DNA of 60,000 nt from Cristatella mucedo (GCA_009760855.2 WPIO01000132.1:474001-534000); one strand, 5' to 3'. Counted from the stretch's first letter, positions 31,680 to 44,437 are shown. Translations and numbers: made by a program. The notes: generated from the sequence alone by a model not told the origin.

Positions 31680-32420
31680 CCACATTCTGTCCCCCGACTC
31701 TTGCTAGCCAGCTTCGGCAAGTTGTTCTGCACTGAGAACTGGTAATATGCAAGCTTAAAAATATGTGAAGTCAACTCTTAATGCCCGAGATACATTTAGA
31801 TAATTGCAGGTAATCTAACCTTGATAAAATATTTTGGTTAATCTTACGTTTCTTTATCTCTCGAAAACTGAAAGTACATATGAAAACGGATATTGCGCGG
31901 CACTCCTGGCTGCTGGGATACTGGGCTGGTAAGCGTTACTAAGTTCTTTTACTGCTCCCTACAGCGTATTCTTTATCTAGTAAATCATCTTCTACGTGAC
32001 GAGGTACTGCTTCTATTGGGCATGTGCCTCGCCTTTCCAGGCTTGGTGAAGTGCCTAGCATGAGACTTAGCTCTCTTAGGATGACAAAAATGCTGTCATG
32101 TTATTTTTACTAGCCTATGCTAATGAAAATTACGAAAAACTCCAAATTCACTTGGCAATGCTTTCGCTGAACTTCCACTGACGGCTGCTAAGCCCGTTCT
32201 ACTGACAGGTAAGCTCACAGTCCTTCCTTAATGTTGCAACAGTTGCCCCTCGATTATTGACAATGAGCTTGACAGCTGAACCTGGATTACGAACGAGGAG
32301 CTCGGTCGCTGATTTAGAACCGAACCGCTTATGAAATAGCCACGATTAGCCGAGGTTCGTGAGCAGCACAATGTATGATTAAATACGAACGACATTACTG
32401 CATGACTTACGGCCTGATAA
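31680..32420. other. No gene recognised
   Basis: Mixed sequence without long open frames. No known repeat was recognised. Confidence 0.4.
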
Positions 32421-32421
32421 T

Positions 32422-32513
32422 TATATAAAGCATTGGCCTGACCGCAGTCGCTCTCTTCGAGTAACGGTCTGCCGGTCGGTGGGTCCTAGTGCTGAGCGCG
32501 AGTTGCTGTAAGT
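32422..32513 (+). promoter_or_regulatory. Candidate TATA promoter and leader-exon donor
   Basis: TATATAAAG at 32422-32430 lies about 30 bp upstream of a pyrimidine-rich stretch (TCGCTCTC). A strong donor-like GCT/GTAAGT follows at 32508. The arrangement fits a core promoter with a short non-coding first exon, but no downstream coding exon was recognised. Confidence 0.25.
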
Positions 32514-32804
32514 CTGTTAGCGAGTCGGCTGGAAGACACCTGTCATTCCGACCGTAATATACAGACTATTGCTGTGCTTTTTCTATTACGATGTTGTTGT
32601 TAGCGCTGGGTGCAGAATATCGAGAGCTGTGCCGTTATCGTCGGTTCCCGGTTATCGTATTGCAAGCTTTGAAGTATTTGCACATTGCACGCATTGTGCG
32701 GCTACCCGAGCTAATAAAGGTCGCGAGGTCATAGCAATTTAGCAAATTAATAGCGAGTAAAAACAATGAAAAATTTTACTAATTAAACATATGAAAATAT
32801 TCCG

Positions 32805-33074
32805 CTACGAGAGTGTATTTTGCCATTCGCGTTGGCATTCTCTGAGGCTCTCTTCCCATTGGTCAGCGCCGACTGCTGTCTCGCAGCGACTTCCGTTTAT
32901 GGGCGAGCGTAGTACATTGAAAATATCAGGTTGATTATAACCACCATCATTCATCGCTATCCCTAAATAATATTTCAAGTCAAAGACCTCACCGTTTACC
33001 GAGAAGTACGGCCGTATGTTACCCCTCGCCGTTCGTGAGAGCCATCCAGCCCTCACGAACAGTCCCACCGCCAT
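32805..33074 (-). CDS. Unidentified 89-codon frame, possible first exon
   Basis: Starts at a real ATG in the context CCAATATGGCGG, typical of housekeeping-gene first exons. The peptide begins MAVGLFVRAGWLSRTARG, Arg-containing and hydrophobic like a mitochondrial presequence, but no domain is recognised. A donor-like ACG/GTGAGG lies after codon 27 or so, so only the first part may be exonic. It overlaps a hairpin (33026-33064). It could equally be chance. Confidence 0.25.
   Translation of the reverse strand: MAVGLFVRAGWLSRTARGNIRPYFSVNGEVFDLKYYLGIAMNDGGYNQPDIFNVLRSPINGSRCETAVGADQWEESLRECQREWQNTLS
33026..33064. repeat. Inverted repeat (hairpin)
   Basis: CGTTCGTGAG ... CTCACGAACAG flank a short GC-rich spacer (AGCCATCCAGCC). 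The arms are about 9-10 bp and perfect over TTCGTGAG/CTCACGAA. Confidence 0.8.
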
Positions 33075-33979
33075 ATTGGAGGTCGAACGTGAAGCTCAGC
33101 GCGCGACCTTCTTGTAGATCGAGACGATCCAGATAGTCGAGCAGACAACTAATACCAAGTCGCTGCAGCGAGGCAGCGATTTGACCAATGTCCTAGCGAA
33201 AGCGATCAAACAGCGGCGAACGGTGCTTCGCGACTCAGGTAAGCTCGAGTGTAACGTGTCGAGGCAGGTAAGCATCATTGGCGCCTGGCGTCAGTCTGCC
33301 CTGTTAATCGCTTACCAAGCTCCGCTGGTAACATTCCTTTCCGTAGCGTCCGCTCGTACAGTAGGAAATCAATCGTTGCTATTCGCGAAGGCATTCTCAT
33401 TACAATCAGCCTGCAAGCTAATACATTGATTATATATATACTAAGAAATCGGAGATAATCAGTAGAATCCCATGCACAATACGTTTCGATCCGATTCGAG
33501 AGAGAGAGAGAGGGAGGGGGGAGACTGAAATTTTTCCGAATGGCCAAAGACTATATTGAGGCTTAGATTGTGTAATTTAAAAATAGCCGGCTCGGGAGCT
33601 TCATGCTGTCGAATATTCACGATCGAGGTCAAGTTTATCGTTACGCCTAGTTCGTAATGTCGCATGTCAGATGCAACGTCTTCTCCTTGCAATATCTTTC
33701 GTGTGAGGCAGAGGCATGCAAATTTAAATTAGTCCCGCGAGCTTTCTGTAAGCTCGGTCGATGACTCGCGCCTCTTCGGCACCACCGAGATTTTGCACTA
33801 GTTAAATATTTTCTTTTAGCCTGCTGTAAACTAACGGACAATTTTCTATTTTGCATGCCAATATGCATGCGAATGTAAGAAAATTCAATAAGAGACATCA
33901 GGTGGAAGAACGGGTATAAATGCAGCCAGCCAGAGAGGTGGGATGCCGAGAGAGCGGGGATGTCCAGAGCCGAGCTGAA
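33075..33979. other. No gene recognised
   Basis: Contains a (TA)n/GA stretch near 33430-33525 and GGGTATAAATGC (33911-33922), which resembles a TATA box. No exon was recognised downstream. Confidence 0.35.
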
Positions 33980-34087
33980 TAATAATAATAATAATTCACT
34001 TGATAAAGCGCCCTCAGAGAACTTAATCTCTCTCTAGGCGCTTTACATTTGCTGTAAAGTGAAATGCAATTGAATGGTAAGTAAAGC
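33980..34087 (-). mobile_element. LINE-A 3' end (short)
   Basis: AATAATAATAATAATTCACTTGATAAAGCG tail region and about 70 bp of antisense 3' UTR. It is almost identical to the copy at 7.42 kb, including AAAGTGAAATG(T/C)AATTGAATGGTAAGTAAA. Confidence 0.88.
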
Positions 34088-35584
34088 TTTGGATTCGGCT
34101 CTGGATCGGAACTCGGCTGTGGATTAGGCGTCGGATTCTTTTAAAGAGGCTCGCGACGAATTGCTGCAGTCGATTTCCAGACCCCGTCACCCGGGCCGTC
34201 ACGGTGGCATGAAGACCACGAGTTCGTAAACTTCGTTAACACTTGCTGAGCAGGTCTTTTTTCGTGCTGAGTGATACCGCGCTTGGAGGGCCTAGCAGGT
34301 TATTCAGGTTGTCTGAATGTTCGTTTTCCAATAAAGGTGGCGACCAGGTGAGACCGGCACATCGGCGTAATCCTGTCACGCCATTTTTACATCCTGTTGA
34401 AAGGTTGACGGGGTTTAAGTAAGACGCGAACAAGCTTCACCTGAGATAGTGCGAGCTCACGCTTATAAAATGTGCGATAACCATCTGCAGCGGTTTGGCG
34501 AAGTGGGACTCATGGCAGCCGCGAATTGAAACCGACAGCCCGACGCACAATTGAAGACATTTCATGAAAATCTTAAAACTATAAAGCTTTTAAGCGGGCC
34601 TTTGTAGAACTCGAGTAACAAGTAATTCGGATACTTTAAATGGAGGCACAGTAAGTACGCAGTGGAGGATGTTGTTAACTCAGCAGTCAAGCTGTCTGCC
34701 GCACCTTCCCAATCAGCCAATCGATTAAGTGAACGTCCTCACTGGTCGCTGGCAGCTGATCAGATCCTGGGCAGCCAGCTGGCTAGCCAGTTCTAACATG
34801 GGAGCATTCCAACCGGCAACTGTCCAAACTTTTATTTTCATTCAGTTTGAGAACACTTGCTGCCGTCCAATTGTGGATGTCGGCATCGCATGCTGCGCGG
34901 GAGTTATGGAATTCGATGAGCCGGAAGGCAGGGAGGGATGAAAGCAGATTTCCAGTCGCGTATAAGTCTCGATAAAAATGAAAGCCCAGATTACGCTTGG
35001 CGATTAAATCGGCTAGATGAAGAGTATAAATTTTGAAAGGAAGTGAATCAAGCACTTATCGCTGGGGGTACCTCATATTGTTTAAGGCTCCTACGCCATT
35101 GCAGTTCCAGCACAAGATATCCAGGGCGAAATTTGGGCACTTTTGGGAGTCTTTGCAGTGAAATACTCGTACTCGTGAGCAGGAAGGAACGGGAAAAGTC
35201 AGCACCTCAAGGTCTTGCGTGCCTCGCGTTCGGGCGGGAGTGAAGTGAAGGGCTTGCTCAATTTCTCAAATCGGATCTGGGGGGAGTTTTATATGAGCAG
35301 ATGAATCTCAAGAAAAACCATCAGAATTAACGGTGCTAAAGCCGGACGCACAAAGGCGACGATCTGAGGTGTCTCAGCGCTCAACTGATTCAGCTCCTCA
35401 GGCAGTCGCTCTGGTTTAGAAGCACTCTCCGAGCTGAATGGACGCAGGAATTTATAAAAAAAAAAAATGGCGGGTTCGCGAGAGATATGTATCAAGTGCT
35501 CATCTTATGCCAGCCGGAAGAGTTCAGTTTGCAATAAGGTATTTAAACTTGGAGCCACTCACTACATTACGTTCATACGCTATC
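34088..35584. other. No gene recognised
   Basis: Mixed sequence with short open frames on both strands and an A-run at 35456-35467. The - strand segment around 34783-35055 contains KLNENKSLDSC and FHFYRDL, faintly like a LINE RT. It is too weak to call. Confidence 0.35.
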
Positions 35585-36005
35585 TATAATAATAACAATA
35601 ATAATAATAAGTGTACAGCGTCCTCTGAGAGTGTAAATCTCTTTCTATACGCTACGTATGCTGCAAAGCATGCCCGTATGTATGGTTAGTGGTAATGAGC
35701 ACGGTGTCAACATGCACAATATGGTTAGTGGTATAATGCTCAGTATCAGCACGCATAAGCATACAAAGGACACATGAAGAGGGCTCAGCAAAGGCTGTGA
35801 GCAACTGTGGCACTTTCAGCTTCTTTTTAAATGTTGTCAAGTCATGGGGTGTAGTGACGTCACTCGGGCGTGAGTTCCAGGCTTTGGGAGCAGACGAACT
35901 AAAGGCATGGTTTCCAAAGGATCTGAGGTTCGAAAGAGGCACAGCTAAACCATTTGAGTCAGAAGGCGGTATAGTACGATGCCCACGACGCCTGGTCGGG
36001 GACTA
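35585..36005 (-). mobile_element. LINE-A partial copy
   Basis: AATAATAACAATAATAATAA tail, antisense 3' UTR and the ORF end (SNLRSFGNHAFSSSAPKAWN, then DLTTFKKKLKV). Confidence 0.85.
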
Positions 36006-37050
36006 GCTCCAACAAATCAACTCGAGCCCGGGCCGGCGCTTCCACTGAGCGAGCAGCGGCAATCGCCGAGGACGCTGGGCTGCCATGGGGGGGTGCCAAA
36101 AAAAAACTAGCAAACTAAAAAGATAGCCATCTTTTGGCAAGGTGTAAATAAATAGCACCAAACCAAACTGTTTGGCAGATTATTGAATGGATATCGTAGA
36201 AAGTTCTATGAAGAACTATCCGAACAGTAAAGCTAGGCAGTGCAGCTGAAGCCGGCTGTGCATGTATTTGGTAGCACTACCCGAACCTCTCGCGTGGGGC
36301 ACCTGGCAACCAAGGAGCGGCTGGATGGATGTGTCTTGCACAGCCCCGTGGAGTCATGCATCTAGGGCGCTCAAACCAACGGTAGAAGTATCTGTAGGTC
36401 TCCCATCCCCCCTCGGGGCTGCTTGGGAATCCATCCCGGTGGTAGACAGTCCATCCCTAGATTTAAAGGCGAGTCAAGTATCAAAGGCTTCTAGGTACTG
36501 CAGTCCTCAGCGGCGCAAGGGAAATCTAGAGTCAATGGCCTCAAGTTGCTGCGGTCCTCAAAGGCATAACCTGTAGTGGGGCCTATTAGGCTCGTGGCAG
36601 GTTAGTTTCAAAGGTGAGTTGAGAGTCAACGGCCTTTTGCTGAAGGTTATGTAGCTCAGGCCCATATAGACGTACCTACAGTACGGTTCCCCCCTCTCAG
36701 TCCACGGTCCTGAGGAATCGTGCACGGAGGACCGCGAGTCTCTGCTGCTTGCTTCCGCTACGCTTCTGCGAAGCCTAATCACCTTTACAATAGATATGCA
36801 TCGGTCGTCCAGGGCAGCCGATTCGATCAGACTGCTGTCCCTGCCGAGGTGAGGGCTGCTGCAGTTAATCGGGCCGGAACTCCGTTGAGTAGCCTCGGTC
36901 TGCAGCTGCTGCTGACTGGACGACCAGCAGTAGCTTCTCGTTTCTGGCGGGAGGTTGCCGTACGCCAATCATAATAATTTCTGGTTCTCAGTCATTCTGC
37001 ACCCAGTGGTACAGTACAATAGCATTATAAAAACTAAAAATGTTACTACG
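36006..37050. other. No gene recognised
   Basis: Two overlapping moderately long frames (36262-36576 + and 36558-36968 -) have no recognised domain. The repeated themes GTCAACGGCC/GTCAATGGCC and CTGCAGTCCTCA/CTGCGGTCCTCA hint at internal duplication or an unrecognised repeat. Confidence 0.3.
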
Positions 37051-38050
37051 TTAGAGTGCTAGATAATAGGAAACCGCCAGAGGCTCAAAACCGTAAGAGG
37101 AGGGCTGAAAAGGCCAGAGAGCAGGCAAAAGGAAATGGCTCATCTCTCCTAAAATACCTAAAGCAGTAAAAATCATAGACTGAACTTCCAGACGATTCAC
37201 AGACCAAAAGTAATGAAGGGGAAAATGTCTGGATGAGCAAGATAAAGAAACCATTGTCCCACTTCCAAGCAGCAACAAGTTTAGCCGGAGTTGGATTACA
37301 GTGGCCCTTCCACATGGCCCTCTGACAATATTGAAAAAACTATTGCACTTGCAGTGGAAAAGGGACCGCAGCAGGTTTATGCCAGTAACTTTCCAAAAGA
37401 TTTTCTCAGCTCCATTGCAGGAGAACGCTTGCAAATGGGGAGATGTGCCGCCTGTGGTTGATGCATTCTAAATCAAGAGATGTGGTATTCTGATTTTGCT
37501 GTAAATTATTCAGCCAGAAGGCTGGCATCTCGTCTATGCAAGAAAGTGGCTGTGCAAATTTCAAAAATCTTTCTGTAATTTTGTCCTCACATGAGAAAAG
37601 TCCATCGCACCTAAACAGTTATCAAGCCTGGAGGGAATTGTAGGTGAGGCTTGCAGAAAACAAGAAAATGTGAGAACATTCAACAGGCGATTAAGCAACA
37701 AGGTTAAATTGGAAAGAAGTCTTTGAGTAAACCAATGCATTTCCATTGGAACCCAAAATTTAGCATTCCGTGGATCAAATAAAAAGCTCTTCGCAAAAAA
37801 GAATGGAAATTTTCTCAGATTCATTGAGTTCATTCATTGTTTCTGACCCTCTTTGACCCTCTGATGATGGAACACCTGCGGAGGTTTACTGACAAAGACA
37901 CTTAGATACAAAATCTCGGCAAAGACACTCGGAGTGAATTAATAGGAACTTAGCTTCTTCAATACAGCACTACACTACAGAAGCAGCCAAGTCAACAAAA
38001 TACTATTCAGCTATCCACGACTGCATCCCAGATGTCAGCCACACTGAACA
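37051..38050. other. Unidentified; overlapping - strand frames
   Basis: Three - strand frames (37051-37434, 37085-37315, 37561-37833) are aromatic-rich. They could come from one frameshifted decayed gene or be chance in this AT-rich stretch. No family was recognised. Confidence 0.25.
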
Positions 38051-38054
38051 GATG

Positions 38055-38225
38055 CTTGATTGGGTGCCAGTGCAGCTCGGCGAGAGGTCGTGTAACGTGG
38101 CAACTGCGACACTCACGACAGGCAAGACTGGCTGCAGAGTTTTGCACCAACTGTAAGCGCCTTATTGCATAGGCGGAAGACCTCCAAGCAGTGAGTTACA
38201 TATGTCGAGACTGGATGTCACAAAC
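38055..38225 (-). mobile_element. LINE-A ORF fragment
   Basis: Antisense to the block around [19 protein letters not shown] and the preceding CNSLLGGLP. It has neither tail nor UTR. Confidence 0.75.
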
Positions 38226-39178
38226 GTGCCCCATTGCCTAGGCTGACAAAACTATCCAATCGATAATATTCTCCTAGCTTTAATGAAACTAGAACAGCGG
38301 CTGATACGACTGGGCCTCGAGAAGTCGGCTCAACATTTATTTTTCGCGTCAAGCCCGATACCGCAACCTCAACCTTGGAGCTGAGATGCAGTCGTCGGCT
38401 CGGGCTCAGGTTACTCACTGTACCCAAGGCAAGAAACTGCTTTGTTCGCTGCACAGCAAAGCGGCCCTGGTTGAGGACCTCGTGACTTTCCACCATCACT
38501 AGTGTCACGTCGCAAGTCGCGGCGAAATCCTGGAGAAAAAACGGAGCTCACGTGCGATCCACGCATTGAGCGCTCATAGATGCGGGCGATCGCAAAAGTC
38601 GCCGAAATAACCGGGCGAATAGCAAGTTGACTATTTAGCGTGCTGTTGCGCCGTCACCGTGGACGACGCTGCCTACGAAACTCTGTACGCCGCAGCAAGG
38701 TTCGGCAGTCTCGACTATATCGTAATGACAACGAAATTGCTCGAAATGCTACTCTCTGACTTTGAGTGAAAGCTGGACGCGGCAATCACGTGCCAAATCA
38801 CGTGCGAATGAAATTCACTCGTGCGCCTAATACAGCTTAGGGAAATAGGCACGTAAAATTAGCAATGAGTTTTTAGCTGCATGAACTGATATGAGTGCAG
38901 CATCTAACGGCAGCCAAGTGGGTTGCCCAGGTGATTTGATTTTCTGGCTGTAGACAACCAGGTATGTGCGGTAGTGTGGACGCACTCGGGAATTGGCGAG
39001 ACAATTCGCGTAAGATTGAGTCATGCATCGTAGTTTGTGTCACTTTATGAAAGATGGAAAGTCCACTAGTTTCGAGGCCACTCGCCCTAGTTACAGCGTG
39101 TTCCGGTCGTTAAAGGCACCTCCTTGAACGATACTCTAATTAGCCCGAAAATGCAGTTACTTTTACAGTGACAAAGTA

Positions 39179-39180
<2 letters not shown>
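38226..39180. other. No gene recognised
   Basis: Only short open frames. The - strand frame 38218-38508 has no known domain. Confidence 0.35.
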
Positions 39181-39248
<68 letters not shown>

Positions 39249-39368
39249 TTTCTCTCTCTTTATATCTCTCTCTCACTCTCCCTCTCTCTCGCTCTCACGT
39301 TATCTCTCACTCTGTTCTTTCTATTTCTCTAACTCTCTCTCGCTCTCTCTCTTTAACTCACTCTCTTT

Positions 39369-39464
<96 letters not shown>

Positions 39465-39514
39465 CTCACTGCATCTCTCACTCTCATCTCTCTCTCTCTC
39501 TCTCACTCACTCAA
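39181..39514. repeat. (TC)n microsatellite, about 330 bp
   Basis: Near-pure CT dinucleotides interrupted at 39239-39375 by a mixed pyrimidine stretch, then pure again at 39376-39460. The Arg/Glu-repeat frame on the - strand is an artefact. Confidence 0.95.
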
Positions 39515-42160
39515 GTAACCACGGCTGATAGTGCCCAGGTACATGGCAGTCTCGAGGCGCTTGAATGTACTGCTTCTAGCGCCTTCCAAATGCCCGGCAC
39601 GCTCGAAGCTCTGGTGTAATTTGACTCAGAGCTTAGTTCCGAGGCTTCATAGGGAGCCGGCGTCATCAGTTTGAGTTAATAACCCACTATCAGGAATCGT
39701 TTAGGTCGTCTCATGAAGAAAAGCTGATTCGCGTAGTAGTAAATTTGCAGCTGGGTCGTCCCACTGCTGAAGGCTGGCGTTTTGTCGAGCCGCGAATTCC
39801 GTGCAAGGGCACCTGCGATGATGTATGAAAGTCGCAAGGGCGTAGGCTCCCTCCCTCCATCTTCAGTAGCTAAGAGTTCAAGACTGCAAGCCTGCACCTG
39901 ATGTCTCGGATCCTTTGCTGCCCCGCTCGACCGCCTTGAGGCGGCTGGAGAGCGGTCGCTCACCTGTCTACCGCATTCTGGGTCGTCAAGTTCGAGCACC
40001 TTGCAACCTCAGCTAAGAAATCTACCCGCGTACCACGATGAGGCAAACAATTTCTATAAATTGCCTCATCAAAAAGTAACAAAAAACGCACTACGATTGC
40101 ATTTAATCCACTTCCTTCCAGTGCTTCAGCTCAGATCATGGCCCCCTAAACTTGATCGTCGCTTGCATGTCATTGTCAACAAATGCTTCTAACCTCTGCG
40201 TCCTTGACTACGGAACTCACCACTACACACCAATTTAGTTCTCTTCCGGCGCAATACAAATTTTTCACCATTATTATTATTATTATTGTTCTTCGCACTT
40301 TTAGCGTTATCATGATAATCCTTTCCTTCTTAACGTCTCTGGCACTGCCTTTTCAGGCCTCCAACTGCTCTTTAGTTACATAGTAGTTGCCAAATACTTC
40401 TTTACTATTTACCTCATTGACCGTTCTCCTAGCCTGGCTATAATTCTCAATTTTTCCTTTTTTTTGAACACGACGAAGTCTTCCAGTTACCGCGCGCGCA
40501 CCGAAATCCGCTTAAACCTTGAGCGTGCCACGAAAGCACTTACCAGCCCGATACCTGCATCGTCCCCATCGGCTCTCTCGAGTTACAGACGACTCTGCAC
40601 ATGCTGCACCACGCAGATCCCCAGCCCCATTTCTCGCACTAACTTCGTGCATGCGACAGCATAGGCACGGTCAAGGGTAGGCAGATGATATTATTTCAAT
40701 GGCTACCGGAAGTCTTGACGTATGTGAGTGAGCTAATTCGCATGGTAAAGGTGCCCACCCAAAGCCGAAACTCAGCAAAAGACAGGCGCTGCTAGCCCGC
40801 TCTGCCGACTTCCTGCTATCATGTATTATGCGACGAGCGATATCCTTCACCGGGCAGCAGCAGCAGACGAGCTTCTGTGAGCTGCTCTTTTTCTTTCCTC
40901 TGCGACTCGCTGTCTGTCTGTGACGTAGCACGCCATCGCTTATTGCTTGCAGAGGAATCGGTTCGAAGCGCAACCAAAAAAGACGACAGCGACTGGGAGT
41001 GAATTCCGAGGTCGCGAATGCCCTGCGCCCGCTGAACGGTGCGAAGAACTCGACGGCGCCTTGACGGCACCTTGACCTCCGACTCGAGCGCGGCTCGCGG
41101 CTGTCGGTGCGCTCTCGGGGACCGTACGAAACTCTGCTCTTTTCAAGTACACTTTATTTCGTTCCGAGGCGGCATGGATTTTCTGAGGCGGCTTTGCGCA
41201 TTTCCAGTCGGCCTCTGGAACTCGTCGTTCGCGCTGCCAAACTGCCGCGAGGACGGACGACGGGCTCTTGGACCATTCCGAAGCGAAGCTTTCCGACTTC
41301 CGGCCAAATAACCACCATTATGAATGGCACAGCACACGCAAATGTCATTCGCACAGCTAAACTAGCAGCTCGCTGTTTCATGATCGCTGGAGCGCAGCGA
41401 TTCAGCTCCAGCCAGCATCGAGCAGCGCCTCTACATCACGCTCCTCTAACGTCACGCTCCTAGGTCGTTACTATCTGAAATACGCCGCAGGCTTCCTGTA
41501 GAAACGCCCACTCCGCTGCCTCGGCTTGGTCAGCTGCGCCTCTAACCAACCCCAAATTCTTCTGAGACTGTGCCTTTAGTTCGTTCGAATTCAAAGTCTA
41601 AAAAGAGCTCGCTAATGACTGATATCGTGGAATCCCCTGGATTGAGGTTTAACGCAAAACTAAACCCTCTTTCCCAGCGGCACCAGCTTCGCCCTTGTGA
41701 AACGTCCGGTATATACTTAGTCGCGAACTAGCGCGCCGCGAAGGCGCTTCTCCGATCAGCTCTTGTACTTCTTTTCCAACTATTGCAACGTCTTTAAAAA
41801 GAGATTTAGTTCTGTTGCAGCTATTTACAAATGCACTATAATTGCTTTCACTATTAGAGCAATTACTCGCCGCGTTCGACCAAGATGAGGCATCCACAAG
41901 CCCATTACCCGTTCGTGATCCGTAGCATCTTTTGTCGGTGAGGCTCGCTCGCTTCGTCATCTGTAAAGAGTCGCTGAGACGTTCTCCTTAAGAACTAAGA
42001 GGACGTCTTAGGCTGTCGCCGGCGCATTAGATAATGCTGCTTCTTTATCTTTTATCGGTAGAACTAAAACACACTAACATTTCTTAAAATAACTTGCCTC
42101 TATTCCGTATGCTTCATCGATGAAAAATTCTCACTGCCCGAAACCATTCATGTATACACG
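39515..42160. other. No gene recognised with confidence
   Basis: Contains several short frames. A GC-richer block at 40.9-41.5 kb is open on + (MDFLRRLCAFPVGLWNSSFA at 41173) and on -; neither matches a known domain. ATT repeats occur at about 40271-40290 without LINE sequence next to them. Confidence 0.3.
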
Positions 42161-42164
<4 letters not shown>

Positions 42165-42193
<29 letters not shown>

Positions 42194-42222
42194 TCGCGTG
42201 CGTGTGTGCGTGTGCGTGTGTG
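42165..42222. repeat. (TA)n(TG)n microsatellite
   Basis: TATATATATG followed by TG dinucleotides with interruptions. Confidence 0.92.
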
Positions 42223-42383
42223 CATATCCCTATTAATTAAACAGCAAGTCCGCCAGGCCGAAAGACGGCGCACTTTGTCGCGCGACAGGATGGCACGCTT
42301 ACGTCAAGCTGCAAGATGGTGCAGCGTGTTCTTCCGTCACGGAACTACTATGATTCAATGAAACGAGTCCGCAGGCAATGATT

Positions 42384-42384
42384 C

Positions 42385-42458
<74 letters not shown>

Positions 42459-42461
42459 GCA
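42384..42461. repeat. (AT)n(GT)n microsatellite
   Basis: About 20 bp of AT followed by about 50 bp of GT dinucleotides. Confidence 0.95.
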
Positions 42462-42757
42462 TTTTCGTTGATGCACGCACTAAAATGCAGTGAATGAGAT
42501 CAACGCTGAAGCTTAACAGGGGTTCGTTTGCAAGATCGGCCGTCAGTCGGCCTCGAGCGGATAATGCCGGAGCGCATGCGTAGCTCAGCCGCTCAGCTCT
42601 CAGCCACCGTAGGCCGAGGTGCCGCTATGGCCGGCGTTACGCGTACATCTACTTACTGTTACGTCGTGTACGATGCTGTCGTGTAAGGCTCATTACTGTC
42701 GCGTACGACGAACGACTTCTCGCGCTGGCTGGAGCGAACGGTTATCTCGCTGCAGCA

Positions 42758-42930
42758 ATGGACATGTGCATCGAAGACTCATCTGACCTGGCACTCACAA
42801 GACACCCACCATGTAAACATTTTGCCCAATGCGTGTTCGCCAATTTTATTTCAAAACTGCAGAGCGACCGGTGGCCGCCGTCTGCCGCGGGGCTGAACGC
42901 AGAAAAAAGAATTTCTCTCCATGGGCAGGT
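42758..42930 (+). CDS. Exon-like frame, product unknown
   Basis: A real ATG (42758) opens MDMCIEDSSDLALTRHPPCK and the frame reaches CATGGGCAG/GTAGCA, an acceptable donor, at 42930. Cys/Asp/Ser-containing, no recognised domain. There is no matching downstream exon in view. Chance is a real possibility. Confidence 0.22.
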
Positions 42931-43435
42931 AGCAATCATGCAGTCCCTGCGTTACCGGTCCCGTTTCGCGTCCGGTTGAGCTATCGAGGCCGACAACTCC
43001 TTCGTTAATCAAGACGAGGCTTTGAAGTCTCGGCTTTAGATTTCCACTTCATTGTCCTCGAGCACGTTCTTCTTTAAGTAAACGATTATAGACCTCTTCT
43101 TTTCTTCAGAGAAAATCTCTGGCTTATGGCAGAAATAAGTAGCATGGCTACTTATTCTATGTGAAGACACCGCAGTGCGACCATTGTCGATTGGTCATAA
43201 TTAAAAGTCGTTAGACTTGTCATTTAAAGCATTTGAAGAAGATCATTGTCACAGCTGATCATCGTGTTCTATTTTAGCCCAGGATTGAGGACTTACTTGC
43301 CACAGTTGCTGGCGGCTAGATATCTGACCATTTCACTGGTCGTCTCTAGACTAAACTAGTGTTACCCAGTAAATGTAAGATGTCGAAATGAATCTCTGTA
43401 GCCTCTTAAGTTTGATGATGAATGCGGTTGCTTTA
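42931..43435. other. No gene recognised
   Basis: Mixed sequence, short frames only. Confidence 0.4.
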
Positions 43436-43439
43436 AATG

Positions 43440-43650
43440 CAAGAAATGTATTCAGGTGCCAACTTTGCTAAGCCAGAGTTATGGTTTCCGCTTGGTCAGT
43501 GGATACAGAGCAAAGTTCTTACTTGTACCCACAAGGCCGACCAAAGCTTGACTTGTCTCAGTCTTGCTTAACTACTTCTTCAGTTTCAGCCTCCTCGTGT
43601 CCTCAGAGTGCTCTCAACGATCATGCTCCCCTAGAGTCTGTTGAATGTTG
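43440..43650 (+). mobile_element. LINE-B fragment
   Basis: Across frames it reads like the LINE-B C-terminal block: GATACAGAGCAAAGTTCTTA (IQSKVL), CCCACAAGGC (HKA) and TTTCAGCCTCCTCGTGTCC (FQPPRVL). Confidence 0.65.
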
Positions 43651-44247
43651 AATTGGTATGTTGAATTGTTGGGACACCTTTCTTTTTACGAAAACATTTG
43701 CCGAAACCTGCCAAAGATTTTCGGTCTTTGTGCAGGCCAGAGAACGCCGCTCAGAGAAGGGTCTGGGTCTGGCACCGATCCACGGCCATTGTCACAAATT
43801 GCAACCATGTCTACACCCGTAAGTTTAGAAAATCTCGAGATTTTTTCACTCGCAACTTTCAGTCTTGTCAGTCATGCCAAAATAAATTGTATAAAACAGT
43901 GAGTTATTACATTATGTTTGGATATGGTCTGGGCTCAAGCTGGTCCGATCGTGTTCAATCCGTGTCGTACCGTGGTCACATCTCATCCAGCAGACCAGCC
44001 CACTCTGAAGTTCCGAAAGGTTCCATCCTCGGCCCTTTGCCGTTCTCCATTTACACCAAGCCCCTCGAGCATTGCGATTCAGAGCCCATATCAAGGATCT
44101 GACATCACTTTTAAGCTGAAAATGTCGAGCAGTACTTGTCATTTAAACCATCAGAATCCGTTGCACTGACTGGTAAACTTGACTCTTTCCTTGCGTAAAC
44201 TCGATCCGGGATGTCGGCCATTTTTTCTTAACTAAATGGTGATAAAC

Positions 44248-44437
44248 ACCACTAACCACATTTGCATGCTGACCCTGTGCATGTCACCCCCTAACCATAT
44301 TATTCATTTTGTTTGCTTTTCAAGCATGATTTTACTTACCATTCAATTGCATTTCCCTTTGCAGCAAATGTAAAGCGCCTGGAGAGAGATTGAGTTCTCT
44401 GAGGGCGCTTTATCAAGTGCATTATTATTACTATTAT
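44248..44437 (+). mobile_element. LINE-A 3' end nested in LINE-B, with TSD
   Basis: Sense LINE-A 3' UTR (ACTAACCACATTTGCATGCT) to the (ATT)n tail. It is flanked by TAAAC at 44243-44247 and 44438-44442, a plausible 5-bp target-site duplication. The host LINE-B sequence resumes directly after. Confidence 0.85.

Noticed and set aside
39321-39506. Arg/Glu-repeat protein frame
   Set aside because: Direct translation of a CT/GA microsatellite. The same applies to the Ser/Leu frames at 31185-31676 and 54117-54497.
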